Source: a virus
IMG/VR virus record: IMGVR_UViG_3300045741_000195
Location: 1-40,787 of that record
DNA: 40,787 nucleotides
Reading direction: 5' to 3' (one strand)
Below the pieces are notes generated by a model. That model was given only the letters and a program-made list of their open reading frames with translations, was not told where the DNA came from and did not search any database. Both the position numbers and the translations under genes were made by a program. Positions within the stretch are counted from its first letter, which is position 1. Every line of letters starts with the position of its first letter. This document shows positions 1-9,539 of the stretch, in pieces.

Positions 1-395
1 CAACGCTGGCTGATCTATCGGCGCCGAGAGATTTCGGGAAATTAGCTGGCTCAATAAGCCCGGCAAAAATATCTGACGGCGTTTGGGAGGTGGACAGCCC
101 AAAAGAATATTCACCTTATATGGAGTGGGGTACTAAGTCTAAGGTCAATATTCCATCCGAATTATCGTCTTATGCTTCTCAATTTATGGGTGGCGGCGGC
201 CAGAGCGGAAACGTTAAGCAGATGATATATGACTGGGTATTAAGAAAAGGGTTGGCAAAGTCAGCACAATGGCCAATATTTATTTCTATAATTCGCAAAG
301 GAGTAAGGCCACATCCTTTCTTTTTCAGGCATAGGCCAGTAGTTGAGCAGCAACTGATCGGCGATTTAAAGCAGTTAATTGAATCAATAGATTGA
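1..395 (+). CDS. HK97 gp10-like head-tail joining protein, C-terminal part (cut by window start)
   Basis: The reading frame is open from base 3 to the TGA at 393-395. No convincing start lies inside: the GTG at 90 falls in the middle of a conserved-looking stretch (FGKLAGSI upstream, then YSPYMEWGTKSKVNIP), so the true start is the ATG at 40667 on the other side of the circular junction. The motif of a tyrosine-rich patch followed by MEWGT is typical of gp10-like proteins, which bind the growing tail to the connector. The next gene starts two bases after the stop. Confidence 0.8.
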   Translation, partial: TLADLSAPRDFGKLAGSISPAKISDGVWEVDSPKEYSPYMEWGTKSKVNIPSELSSYASQFMGGGGQSGNVKQMIYDWVLRKGLAKSAQWPIFISIIRKGVRPHPFFFRHRPVVEQQLIGDLKQLIESID

Positions 396-396
396 G

Positions 397-840
397 ATGA
401 AAGACACGATGAAACCTTTCAGGAAAGCCATTTATGACCGTTTGAAAAATAACGTGGTTTATAAATCTACTGCCGTTGCTATATATGACGAAAAAGTATT
501 CACCGGGGAAACGCCTATTGTTTATATCCTGTTTGGCACCCAGCGAGAACAGAATGTCGATGATACAGATTGCGCCTGGGAAACCCGATCAAGTATAGAC
601 ATATTAATTATATCCAGGACACAGTCAGAAACGTCGAAAGACGTTCTCGACGATATTTCTAACAATATTCTGGATTTATTATTAAATTTGCCGGGGAGTG
701 ATAATCTGGCAGCGCAAACGGGGTTTAAAATTATATACCTGAAAAGGGAAAGTGCAGTTTGCGGATTACTTCAGATTTCACCGACAGAAACGATATTACA
801 AAAACAATTAACTTTGACAGCGACAATTATTCAAAATTAA
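397..840 (+). CDS. Putative tail terminator / tail completion protein
   Basis: A 147-residue protein lying directly between gp10-like and a tail-tube-like gene, which is the usual place of the tail terminator (lambda gpU, HK97 gp11 type). It has mixed alpha and beta character, an N-terminal helix (FRKAIYDRLKNNV) and a central strand with YILFGTQREQ, as in DUF3168-like tail completion proteins, which cap the tail tube and fix its length. The assignment rests on position and general pattern; I cannot name a diagnostic residue. A second ATG is present four codons downstream (MKPFRK) and could be the real start. Confidence 0.55.
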   Translation: MKDTMKPFRKAIYDRLKNNVVYKSTAVAIYDEKVFTGETPIVYILFGTQREQNVDDTDCAWETRSSIDILIISRTQSETSKDVLDDISNNILDLLLNLPGSDNLAAQTGFKIIYLKRESAVCGLLQISPTETILQKQLTLTATIIQN

Positions 841-852
841 AAATCTTCAGCC

Positions 853-1269
853 ATGAGCGTTCCAACCCTTGTTCTTTCAAATGCAGTTCCCTTCGCAATT
901 AGTACTGACGGAGGCGTAACATATAAAAATGTCGTTTGTAAAAAATTATGGGATTATACCGGAACGGCTGAATTAATACAGGAGCCTACCGATTGCGATG
1001 TGCTAACGGCAGTAGGGGCGATAAAGAACTCTTTTAATTTTGAGTTTGTACTCAATACTACTCCGAATGGCGCCAGTGAGTGGGGTTCTAACTCCGTGAT
1101 GGGATGGTTTCAAAACAAAACGCAGATCACGGTAAAAGTTAGCAACGGTACGACTTTTATCCGTTCAATAGCGGGTTATATTTCCACTTATAACGAAACT
1201 GCTGCCCAGGGTGGCATGGTTACCGGCAAAGGAACTTTCAGCGGATCAGGTTCATTAAGCACATCATAA
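853..1269 (+). CDS. Major tail (tube) protein
   Basis: A 138-residue, beta-rich protein with many Gly, Thr and Ser and a repetitive C-terminal end (GKGTFSGSGSLSTS). The size, composition and place just before the tail-assembly chaperone pair and tape measure fit the tube-forming major tail protein, made in many copies to build the non-contractile tail. The gene starts 13 bases after the stop of the terminator gene, and its stop is two bases before the next ATG. The family is inferred mainly from gene order. Confidence 0.6.
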   Translation: MSVPTLVLSNAVPFAISTDGGVTYKNVVCKKLWDYTGTAELIQEPTDCDVLTAVGAIKNSFNFEFVLNTTPNGASEWGSNSVMGWFQNKTQITVKVSNGTTFIRSIAGYISTYNETAAQGGMVTGKGTFSGSGSLSTS

Positions 1270-1270
1270 T

Positions 1271-1684
1271 ATGGCTGCAGGACTTAATTTATTTCCACGT
1301 CAAAGATTTGAACTTATCCTTTCGGATGGTTCAATTATTGCCGGTCAGTTCGGGACACAATCGACAGCACTTTTCGGGCAAAGGAAAAACTTTACTTTAT
1401 CCGAGATTTATAAAAACTTCGTCATTGAACAAAAAGACGAAGAGGATAACGTCGTATATGACGTAAGACTTCACGATATTATTGAATTTATTCTTTGTGC
1501 CTGCGAGTCAGCAGCAAGATTAAAGGGGGATAGGTTCAATTTCACTTCATCTCAACTTTGCCAGTGGGTTGATGATTATACTTTCGATACCGGCATACCT
1601 AATGTATTAATTACACTATACGGGCATTCAGTTGCGCAGGCTAAAGACGAAAAAAAAAATCAGGAGCAACCGGCTACCATTTAG
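1271..1684 (+). CDS. Tail assembly chaperone, unshifted form (lambda gpG analogue)
   Basis: A 137-residue protein between the tube and tape-measure genes, the usual position of the tail assembly chaperone. It would bind the tape measure and guide tube polymerisation. Near its end a run of ten A (1650-1659) allows a -1 slip into a second open frame (to 2001), as in the G and G-T pair of lambda. Without the shift the protein ends in the short tail NQEQPATI at the TAG of 1682-1684. Function is inferred from position and from the frameshift arrangement, both of which are strong indicators for this family. Confidence 0.7.
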   Translation: MAAGLNLFPRQRFELILSDGSIIAGQFGTQSTALFGQRKNFTLSEIYKNFVIEQKDEEDNVVYDVRLHDIIEFILCACESAARLKGDRFNFTSSQLCQWVDDYTFDTGIPNVLITLYGHSVAQAKDEKKNQEQPATI

Positions 1685-2001
1685 AATGGGACGAACTGCA
1701 GCGCCGGTTTTATTGTGCCTGCCCGGACCCGGATATATTCTGGCGAAGCACTTTCGCAGAGGTATTACTTATTATACAAGGTTTTGAGGACAGGCAAAGG
1801 ATAGAGCGCAGAAATGCGTATAACCTTTATTGCGCTTGGACAGAAAAACCCGTTTCTATTTTTGAGTTTTCCCCGCTTACTTATGATGATGAATTGAAGG
1901 AGGAAACGACGGAGGGGCAAATGACGGATTTAGAAATTTATAATTTAGTCAAAAGTTTAAATAATAACTTTGATACACCAATTAGTTTAAATGGCGGATA
2001 A
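1645..2001 (+). CDS. Tail chaperone frameshift extension (lambda gpT analogue)
   Basis: An open frame in the -1 phase relative to the upstream chaperone gene, open from 1645 (after an in-frame TAA at 1642) to TAA 1999-2001. It has no good start of its own; the only internal ATG (1921) would leave about 26 residues. It codes for ordinary protein sequence (WDELQRRFYCACPDPDIFW). A -1 shift at the A run would give a fusion of about 243 residues (129 from the first frame and 114 from this one). It overlaps the tape-measure ATG by 11 bases. It was probably missed by standard gene calling. Confidence 0.75.
   Translation, partial: RRKKKSGATGYHLEWDELQRRFYCACPDPDIFWRSTFAEVLLIIQGFEDRQRIERRNAYNLYCAWTEKPVSIFEFSPLTYDDELKEETTEGQMTDLEIYNLVKSLNNNFDTPISLNGG
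1650..1660 (+). promoter_or_regulatory. -1 ribosomal frameshift slippery site (A run)
   Basis: Ten consecutive A followed by T inside the last codons of the chaperone gene. Read in the zero frame it contains A AAA AAA, a standard -1 slippery heptamer. The frame entered by a -1 slip is open for 114 further codons, which is the classic tail-chaperone arrangement. Confidence 0.75.
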
Positions 2002-3904
2002 TGTATTAAAAGCGGTCATTGATGTGTCGGCACCCGGCGCAAAAGAAACTTTCAACGAAGTTGCCCAGGCGACGCTGAAGGTCAATGAATCGCTAAAGAC
2101 GCTGGGGGCACAGGGTGCCTTAAATACAAAGTCCGTTGCCGATGCGATCGGCAAGCTGAAATTAATTATTTCTCAAACTTCGGATCCAAAAGACCTGCAG
2201 AAATTAAGTATTGCCTTAAATCAACTGCAACAAAAGGCATCCGAATTGCCGCAGCATTTTGAAAAGGTTGAAGTAGGATCGCTTAGAGCCAGTAATGCGG
2301 CGCTTAATCTTACCCATAGTCTCGGATTAATTCCTGCAGAATCATCGCACCTTACACATGGCCTTGAAAGCATCATCTTTTCATTTGAAAACCTGAGGGC
2401 AGAGACCGGATCGACGTCATCAGCGTTGGCTGGACTGGCAGGAACTATTGGTAAAGGGTTAGGCATCGGATTGTTGATTACTGCCACTTCCGGTTTGGTA
2501 GAATGGCTTAATGATGATACGGCAGGACTTGAGGCCATGAAATCGGCTGCTGATAAACTGAAAGAGTCTTTGGATAATATGGTGGGTTCGATTAAGACGC
2601 TGGAAAAGGATTCAGATTTTTTACGGGAAATAGAGAAGTTGAGAGCAGAGGCGGCAGGGGTTAAAGGCCCTGCGCTGGAATTATTCGATCTAAAAAATAC
2701 TATTGCTAAAAATGAAAATGTAAAAAAGGCAATCGGTGAGGACTTAGACAAGATCAAAGGAGAAATTAAAAATAAGTTCAAAGAAATTGAAACTTTAAAA
2801 AGTTTCCCTCTTCAGTTTGAAAAGTTGGATTTTCAATTAACTGCCGAAGGATTAATTCCGAAATCAGCTATTGATGGAGCCCGGGAAAGAACTAAAATAA
2901 TCCTTCAATCGTACAATGATCTCGTAAAAGCAAAGATCGAATTAGAAAATATTTCCATTAATAAAACACAAGAAAACGCAAAGGTAGAGGTCAAAACAGC
3001 TATTGAACTGAATAAAGAACTGGAAGAGGCGCGGAAGAAAAGGATTGCCGATTACCAAAAATATTTACAGGAGTTAGAAGCGGCTTACCAATACGAAAAA
3101 GGAATAATTGATCTTATCGGAGCAGATATTAAGGGGCTTCAGGACACCTTTAAGGGAAATATAACCAGAGATCAAAAGATAAGACTCAATGCCACAGTTG
3201 AAATAAATAAGGACACCTTATCGAGCGACTTCGGTGAAAAATTCAAAGAGATTTCAAAGGACGTTCAGATTAAGGTCAGATCACTTACGGCAAGTAATCC
3301 AATTTTAATAAGGGCAAATACAAAAATTGAACTTACAGCAGACGAAAAGGCTTTACGGAAATCCATAGATAATATCAATCAGATTATTGGAAACATTGCC
3401 GTCGATTCTATTTCTTCGATCGGCGACACGTTGGGTAAAGCATTAGCAGGAGGAGATTTAACGAAAGGATTTAAAGATTTTGCAAGAATAATAGGAGATG
3501 GTTTTCAGGCTATCGGAAAACAAATGATTATTGCTTCGCCTATTATACAGGCATTGAAGGAGGCTATAAAATCATTGAATCCTGCTATTCTTTTGCCGGC
3601 TGGTTTAGCTTTAGTTGCTATTGGGGCTGCATTAAAGCAATCTGTTAGCGGAGTAAAAGGGTTTGCGGGTGGTGGTATATTGCCAGGCGCCGGTGTGCCT
3701 GTATTAGTAGGTGAACGCGGCCCTGAAATATTCATACCCGACACCGGAGGCAGAATTATTCCCAACCATCAACTTTCAGCCGGTGGTATATCTGGCGGAG
3801 GATCGGGAATGAATGTACAGGTAAGTGGTTACCTGATGGGGCGCGGTAATGATCTGGTTGCCATAATTGAATCGGCAAAAAGAAGTAATAACAGACTTGT
3901 ATAA
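1991..3904 (+). CDS. Tape measure protein
   Basis: A 637-residue protein with a long helical, coiled-coil middle, two hydrophobic glycine-rich segments (about residues 145-172 and 525-555) and the C-terminal signature FAGGGILPG...LVGERGPEIF typical of tape measure proteins. It sets tail length during assembly and usually exits the tube on DNA entry. It is short for the family; at about 1.5 angstrom per residue a tail near 95 nm would be expected. It starts inside the frameshifted chaperone frame and its stop overlaps the next ATG (TAATG). Confidence 0.9.
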   Translation: MADNVLKAVIDVSAPGAKETFNEVAQATLKVNESLKTLGAQGALNTKSVADAIGKLKLIISQTSDPKDLQKLSIALNQLQQKASELPQHFEKVEVGSLRASNAALNLTHSLGLIPAESSHLTHGLESIIFSFENLRAETGSTSSALAGLAGTIGKGLGIGLLITATSGLVEWLNDDTAGLEAMKSAADKLKESLDNMVGSIKTLEKDSDFLREIEKLRAEAAGVKGPALELFDLKNTIAKNENVKKAIGEDLDKIKGEIKNKFKEIETLKSFPLQFEKLDFQLTAEGLIPKSAIDGARERTKIILQSYNDLVKAKIELENISINKTQENAKVEVKTAIELNKELEEARKKRIADYQKYLQELEAAYQYEKGIIDLIGADIKGLQDTFKGNITRDQKIRLNATVEINKDTLSSDFGEKFKEISKDVQIKVRSLTASNPILIRANTKIELTADEKALRKSIDNINQIIGNIAVDSISSIGDTLGKALAGGDLTKGFKDFARIIGDGFQAIGKQMIIASPIIQALKEAIKSLNPAILLPAGLALVAIGAALKQSVSGVKGFAGGGILPGAGVPVLVGERGPEIFIPDTGGRIIPNHQLSAGGISGGGSGMNVQVSGYLMGRGNDLVAIIESAKRSNNRLV

Positions 3905-6504
3905 TGAAACCCGGAGTAATATATCGCCTTAAATGGAATACTGTTCAGTCTATTGTCAGTTCATCAATCTCTATTCCGGCGCAGGTAATGATTGTTGACA
4001 TAAAAGACACATTGACTTTAATCCCTGACGGCGATACCGAAAATATTATTTCTCTGACCCCTTCCGGAAATCCTTTAGTTATAAAAGTTATTAATAATGA
4101 TCGGGATAAATTTTCCCCGGTAAGGGCAAAGCAGGCCATTATTCAATTTGAAAGTAATAAATCCGCTTACCAGGATGTGACTACTTTCAGCGATAGTTCA
4201 GATAACCGTTGGCGGGTGTCAATTACGGCTGATGGCAATACGGTTTTTGAAGGCTTCTTGATGCTGCCGGATAGTTCTATGCCTTTTCAGCCAGATCCAA
4301 ATTTAGTGCAGTTGACGGCCTCTGATCATCTCGGAGTGTTAAAAGATTTGCCGCTGGTTACCGATGATGACAGTAATCCCGTAGGGAAATTAAGGATAGC
4401 AGAATTAATTGCACTTTGTCTGAAGCAAACAGGGCTATCATTAAATATTGTTGTTGTCAATAATCTTCGCGCTGGCAGTGGGAAAATTTCTCCACCGGAG
4501 GTAATATTCGGAACATTCAGTAGTATCCCTCAAATAAGGGTTACGCATATTTATGGCGGCTTTTTTTATGTCGGACAAATTATTACTGTAACAGGTACAG
4601 TAAGTAATAATACAACGTTTAATGTTAAGTCCGTTTCAGATGATGGAAGCACAACGTACGTAACCGTACTTGAAACAATTTCATCCGGCGAATCATCCCT
4701 TACTGCTACATTAACCGATTCATTAAGCAATTACCATTTTTATGATGGCGTTTATTTGGACGCAAAGACATTTGAAGCAGAGATAGGGAAAAGTGAATTC
4801 TGTTATTCAGTTCTGGAAAAAATATTAGGTGAGGATTGTTTTTTATCCCAATGGAAGGGGAGTTGGTATATCATGAGGGCAGATGAATATGACGGTAACC
4901 CAATTTACCCGGCAACGTTTGATAAAGACGGAAAATTTGTTTCTTTTGGCGCTCATACCACTTTTAATAAATCAATAGGTGCAAGTGAGATAAGAAGGTT
5001 TGCAAAGGCGGATCAATTACTGGAATTCGACCGGCCTAATAATTTTATAAAAGAAACGTTTAATTTTTTAACTCCATTGGAGATACCTGATAATGTAGAT
5101 TACTCCAGGGGAGCAGTAACTACAAGGGTAAGTAGTGCAGGATATACTGCTTATAATTTAGACGAATGGGGAATAGGTAACCTGTGGGGGTCGGCCGAGA
5201 CAGTACCAGATATTGATGCTGTAATACTGAGGGCATTTAATACACTTGGAGATGAAACGGAAAGATTTATATTACTAACGATGCCGGGGCCTACTACCGG
5301 GGCATTTAACTATATAAGAAGTTCTGCAATACCTTCAGGGAATCAGGATAAATTCACTTTCAACTTTGAGGTGTCAGCCCTCGAAACTAATAGCGGCGAT
5401 GGGACAATTCAAATTTGTTTCGTTGTTCTTTTTGGTTACAATGGCGTCATATATATTGTAAATACGGTCGATCCGGTAGCGACATGGAATAATACCGATC
5501 CGCAGCCACCATTAACATGGAAGATAACCGACGCTCAGTTGTCATTATTCAGAAGTGGTTTATACTGGGCGTTATTACCCGGGCAGGATAAAAGAGAATG
5601 GCAATCATGTATTATTGAGTTGCCTCCGCTGCCGACAGATGGTGATTTGCGAATATATCTTTTTGCGGGGAATCAATCTGCAAGTTCATTTGATAACCTG
5701 AATATCAGATATCAGAACTTAAGGGTGGAGTACAGGGCGAAGATTGGGGGATCATATCAAAAATATACGGGTGACTATAACAAAATTCAGAGAACAACAA
5801 CCGGATTTTTAGCGAAAAGGGAAAAAGATGTATCAATACAGGATTCTCAAAAGCCATTATTTAAAGGTTCTTTTCTTTTCGTTTCAAATACGAGATTATT
5901 ATTTTCCGGGACGGTTACTTTTGCCGCGCCAAATTCAATTTCTATTTCGGGATATAAAGTAAATTCATATTATAAGGGGCAATATTTAATTATAACGGGA
6001 ACAAATTCGGGTGTATTCAGGGTCGTTTCAGTTACTTATCATTTAATTGGGAATACAACTGAAATTATAGTAAAGGAGACTATTTCAACTGTTACCGAGT
6101 CGGCTACTTTGAGCGAATATATCTTTAGGCTTACCGATAGATGGTATTCAGCGGCGCCGTTTTACAATGCCGATCCACCTACTTCAAACGGGTCGCCTCC
6201 ATCTCCCGACTATCTTCATCCTTACGGATATATTCAGGCTTATTCGGTTTGGAATCAATATAAAAATGCTAACAGGATTTTCAGCGGTGCCGTATTAGGA
6301 CTTGGCTCGATGTGGTGCGATGTCTTTGATAAGATCAGCCTTACGGATGCAGACACCAATACGAATAACCGTTATTTTATGTTAATTTCGTTTGAACAAA
6401 ACTGGAAAACGGCCCTATGGTCAGGGGTATTTATCGAAGATTACAATACTGTTATACCGAAAGATTACAGCAGCCCGCATGAATTTAAATATATCAGCAA
6501 ATGA
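3904..6504 (+). CDS. Large tail tip / baseplate hub protein
   Basis: An 866-residue, beta-rich protein directly after the tape measure, where distal tail and tail-associated (hub) proteins are found. The N-terminal half (about 1-400) has the look of the combined hub proteins common in Bacteroidota siphophages; two short repeats of the pattern FSGTVTF / VTGTVSNNTTFNV...VLETISS occur near residues 215-265 and 665-720, suggesting two copies of a small beta domain. No peptidase motif was seen. The start ATG overlaps the tape-measure stop and the stop overlaps the next ATG by four bases. Confidence 0.6.
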   Translation: MKPGVIYRLKWNTVQSIVSSSISIPAQVMIVDIKDTLTLIPDGDTENIISLTPSGNPLVIKVINNDRDKFSPVRAKQAIIQFESNKSAYQDVTTFSDSSDNRWRVSITADGNTVFEGFLMLPDSSMPFQPDPNLVQLTASDHLGVLKDLPLVTDDDSNPVGKLRIAELIALCLKQTGLSLNIVVVNNLRAGSGKISPPEVIFGTFSSIPQIRVTHIYGGFFYVGQIITVTGTVSNNTTFNVKSVSDDGSTTYVTVLETISSGESSLTATLTDSLSNYHFYDGVYLDAKTFEAEIGKSEFCYSVLEKILGEDCFLSQWKGSWYIMRADEYDGNPIYPATFDKDGKFVSFGAHTTFNKSIGASEIRRFAKADQLLEFDRPNNFIKETFNFLTPLEIPDNVDYSRGAVTTRVSSAGYTAYNLDEWGIGNLWGSAETVPDIDAVILRAFNTLGDETERFILLTMPGPTTGAFNYIRSSAIPSGNQDKFTFNFEVSALETNSGDGTIQICFVVLFGYNGVIYIVNTVDPVATWNNTDPQPPLTWKITDAQLSLFRSGLYWALLPGQDKREWQSCIIELPPLPTDGDLRIYLFAGNQSASSFDNLNIRYQNLRVEYRAKIGGSYQKYTGDYNKIQRTTTGFLAKREKDVSIQDSQKPLFKGSFLFVSNTRLLFSGTVTFAAPNSISISGYKVNSYYKGQYLIITGTNSGVFRVVSVTYHLIGNTTEIIVKETISTVTESATLSEYIFRLTDRWYSAAPFYNADPPTSNGSPPSPDYLHPYGYIQAYSVWNQYKNANRIFSGAVLGLGSMWCDVFDKISLTDADTNTNNRYFMLISFEQNWKTALWSGVFIEDYNTVIPKDYSSPHEFKYISK

Positions 6505-7220
6505 ACCGTAAAGTATTAGGAAGAAATGTAATTGTCTCCATGTTAGTGGATGGCAATTACTATCCTATATTTTGCGGTAAAACGGCATCCCTTGATCTTA
6601 CTCAGGATAAAATTGAGGTTACTCATGTCAATAGCGGGGCACATAGAAATTTTGTGCCCGGAATGACAGATTCAACTTTTTCCGTTCAGGGAGTTACCTT
6701 GATAAATAATGATGAACAAAAAGTTAGTATTGTCTATTTAGATCAGTTGGCTATCCGTCGAAGCATAAATACTTTTAGGGTATTATTGACTGACCAGGAC
6801 GGGATCAATTACACGATATCACTTTCGGCTTTTGTATTAAATACTTCGCTTAGTCGCGATGTAAACGCATGGTCACAATCGTCTGTGACTTTCCAGATTA
6901 CGGATGACTGGGTATTTAGTTCGGTTGTGGCACCTCCCGTACTTCCTACCTGTGAAGAGCAAGACCCTATATTTGGAACGCTGGCAGATGGCTCGGCAGT
7001 ATTTACCAGTGCCCTACTTATACAAGGAGTTGGAGAAACGATTACTATACTTCATGTGGCCAGATCCGGGACGACTTATTATATTACTTCTGGAACGCCT
7101 GGAAATCTCGAATATAAATATAACTCAGCGGCAGGGACGATAACTTTTCAGAATGTTGGCAATCCTGCGGATCCGAATTTAGAACCAATAGCAATAAATT
7201 ATAAGAAAACAACACCGTAA
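6501..7220 (+). CDS. Tail protein with tube-like N-terminal domain
   Basis: A 239-residue protein. The first 140 residues (CGKTASLDLTQDKIEVTH, then HRNFVPGMTDSTFSV) resemble the tube-fold major tail proteins of the TP901-1 type, with the pattern 'xDxIEVTxxxSGxxxxFVPGMxDxxxS'. The last 65 residues form a separate small beta domain that is also found alone in the next gene. It could be a second tube-fold protein at the tail tip, or an alternative tail tube subunit. The ATG overlaps the previous stop by four bases. Confidence 0.55.
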   Translation: MNRKVLGRNVIVSMLVDGNYYPIFCGKTASLDLTQDKIEVTHVNSGAHRNFVPGMTDSTFSVQGVTLINNDEQKVSIVYLDQLAIRRSINTFRVLLTDQDGINYTISLSAFVLNTSLSRDVNAWSQSSVTFQITDDWVFSSVVAPPVLPTCEEQDPIFGTLADGSAVFTSALLIQGVGETITILHVARSGTTYYITSGTPGNLEYKYNSAAGTITFQNVGNPADPNLEPIAINYKKTTP

Positions 7221-7483
7221 TGGCCGTAAAGACAAAATATTACTATGGTGATCCGGAAGCCTACGATATAAGGGATGCTGAGTTGACAAATGTAAACGTT
7301 TTGCAGATTACGAGGAGCGGGGCAACGTATTCACAGGGATCGCCGGCTGCAGGATTAATATGCGTTTATCAAAATGCATTTGGAAGAATCCTTTTTGGAG
7401 AACCTTTTACCGGTCCTGATGATCCAAGTTTACCGGTCACCATAAACGATCTGGAAAAAGTAAGTATAAAGTTTAAATATTGA
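7220..7483 (+). CDS. Small beta-domain tail protein, paralogue of the preceding C-terminal domain
   Basis: An 87-residue protein of unknown function. It can be aligned by eye with the C-terminal part of the preceding protein: LQITRSGATY matches LHVARSGTTY, and the patterns N-x3-GxIxF and G-(P)-DP-(S/N)-L-P occur in both at similar spacing. It is probably a free-standing copy of the same virion domain. It overlaps the preceding gene by one base and sits before the fibre genes. Confidence 0.6.
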   Translation: MAVKTKYYYGDPEAYDIRDAELTNVNVLQITRSGATYSQGSPAAGLICVYQNAFGRILFGEPFTGPDDPSLPVTINDLEKVSIKFKY

Positions 7484-7487
7484 AAAA

Positions 7488-9527
7488 ATGAGAAGGATAT
7501 TTTTTGTTATAATGATTTTGTGGGGAGTGGTGGCGGCTGCTCAAACCGGCATTCCCGGATATATTGATGTCAATGAAAAAAGAAATCAAAAGGCTTTAAT
7601 TGCCCGTGCTCTCAACTTACCAGTTGGGATAACGCCGGCGCTGAGAACAGGTCAATGGAATGGATTCGGGGCGATATTCGCCGATAGTACTGGAGGCAAT
7701 AAAGGTATTCATTATTGGAATGGATCGGGTTGGGTAAAACTTGTTGATACGACATCCGTCACAGTATCGGCGGCTAATAACGGAACTTCACTAAGTGGAA
7801 CTACGGTTCAGTTGGGGCAAACAGTAGGAGTTTCTAATCCTGCTATTCTAACTCACGGCACAGAAATACCATTAGATACTTTTTCTTTATATATTAAAGG
7901 AAATATTACCGGAGCATTTCCAGCCTTTCAAAATAGAATACAATTCCGAATGAGTGATTTAGGTACGCATGGTGCGGAAATGAATTGGTTAGGAGGAGGA
8001 GGAATTAATCAATACATAACCTCTACTGTGGGAGATCAATTCCCTTCGGTAAATTATTATGTTGATGGAACATTAGGGGCTTTTAATGGCGTACATTATA
8101 CGGCATCGGATAAACATTACGATATTGTTGATCTTCGTCCAGCAAGCGGATTAACTCATGCAGACATACAAATAAATGGTACGGGAACAGCAAATTGGAA
8201 CTCAGATGGAAGCACCTATCTTGGTTTACAGGGAACACACAGGATAGGTATAAACAGAAGTCTAAACACTATTGGAGCAACATTAGATGTTAAAGGAACA
8301 TTTAAAGTCACAGATTCATCAACTTTATTTTCTCGAATAGGGTCAACCTCTGATAGCGTATATACTAAAAGATCAGACGGAACTTTGGGTGCTGTTTCTC
8401 AATCTTCAATTACCACATCACTCTCATCACTTACCGCAGCTACCACAACCAATTCTATAAGCAATATTGGACAACAAACATGGAGTTTTAACGGGATAAC
8501 AACTGAAGCCGGAGGCTTGCAGCTTGCTTCAACAAGCGTTACATCAGGTAGCATTTTATATATATTGGGTGCATCAAATGGTGCTGCATCAAATTCACAG
8601 GATGGATTGCATATAGATGTATCTGGGGCTAACACAAATTCAACACAAACTACTAATGGCGCAACTATTGTAAATCATCATACCGGAACTGCAAGTACAA
8701 ACAATGCTCTTTATCTTTCAGCAGTAAACGGAACAACCAATAATGCTTTGTACGTTGCAGCCGGAAATGTAAATGTTCAGACTTCCATAATTGATCCTCT
8801 GCTTATCGGTTCTACTGCGGCTGATGGAACGCTTACATTGGAAGGTAATAATGCAGGTGCAGGAAATACATCAACAAACGCCAATGTAATATTTAAGTCA
8901 GGCAATACACCTACGCAGGCGATGGATATTTTGAATAACCAGTTAGTAAGGATAGGAACTGCGCCTGCTACCACTTCAGGATATGGATTGGTAGTTGACC
9001 AACCTAATGATGGTGCATCTAATATCGGCATAAAAGTATCAGCAAACAATCATTCGGCATTTTTAGGAATAGGTTATGACAAACTTTCAAGTGCCGGTGT
9101 ATTGAAAATAGAAGGAAATGGAGGCATTTCTATGCTTGGGGCATCAAGTGTGCAATACTTTAACATGGGTTCAACTGGTTTAACAACTATTGGTGGAAGT
9201 GCAACAGCTACCTCAACAATGCAGAGTGCTGGTTCTATTTCGGCAGCTTACGTAGCAAAAACAGGTAATTACACATTAACGGCTTCAGATCATACGGTAG
9301 AAGTAACAAGCGGAACTAATACACAAACATTGCCAACGGCAGTAGGAATAACCGGCAGGCAATATGTTATTACTAATAGTGGGAGTGGGGTTGTTACAGT
9401 TGGAACGACAAGTTCACAAACTTTTGTGAACGTGACAGCTACACCAACTACATTGACGCTGAATCAATTTAATACTGTTATCGTTGAATCAAATGGTGCA
9501 AATTGGCTAAGAATTACAAGTTTATAA
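7488..9527 (+). CDS. Tail fibre / adhesin-like protein with signal peptide
   Basis: A 679-residue protein starting with a basic then hydrophobic segment (MRRIFFVIMILWGVVAAAQ), a typical Sec signal peptide with a likely cut near residue 19. The rest is rich in Gly, Ser, Thr and Asn, as in beta-helical fibres. The C-terminal 95 residues (GNYTLTASDHTVEV, TLPTAVGITGRQYVI) match the capping domain common in phage tail fibres and Bacteroidota surface proteins. It probably binds the host surface. A signal peptide on a phage fibre is unusual in general. It starts five bases after the previous stop. Confidence 0.7.
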   Translation: MRRIFFVIMILWGVVAAAQTGIPGYIDVNEKRNQKALIARALNLPVGITPALRTGQWNGFGAIFADSTGGNKGIHYWNGSGWVKLVDTTSVTVSAANNGTSLSGTTVQLGQTVGVSNPAILTHGTEIPLDTFSLYIKGNITGAFPAFQNRIQFRMSDLGTHGAEMNWLGGGGINQYITSTVGDQFPSVNYYVDGTLGAFNGVHYTASDKHYDIVDLRPASGLTHADIQINGTGTANWNSDGSTYLGLQGTHRIGINRSLNTIGATLDVKGTFKVTDSSTLFSRIGSTSDSVYTKRSDGTLGAVSQSSITTSLSSLTAATTTNSISNIGQQTWSFNGITTEAGGLQLASTSVTSGSILYILGASNGAASNSQDGLHIDVSGANTNSTQTTNGATIVNHHTGTASTNNALYLSAVNGTTNNALYVAAGNVNVQTSIIDPLLIGSTAADGTLTLEGNNAGAGNTSTNANVIFKSGNTPTQAMDILNNQLVRIGTAPATTSGYGLVVDQPNDGASNIGIKVSANNHSAFLGIGYDKLSSAGVLKIEGNGGISMLGASSVQYFNMGSTGLTTIGGSATATSTMQSAGSISAAYVAKTGNYTLTASDHTVEVTSGTNTQTLPTAVGITGRQYVITNSGSGVVTVGTTSSQTFVNVTATPTTLTLNQFNTVIVESNGANWLRITSL

Positions 9528-9539
9528 AAATAAAATTAT

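Noticed and set aside
2221-2781. 186-residue minus-strand open frame in the tape measure gene
   Set aside because: It has no recognised pattern and lies fully opposite a clear tape measure protein.
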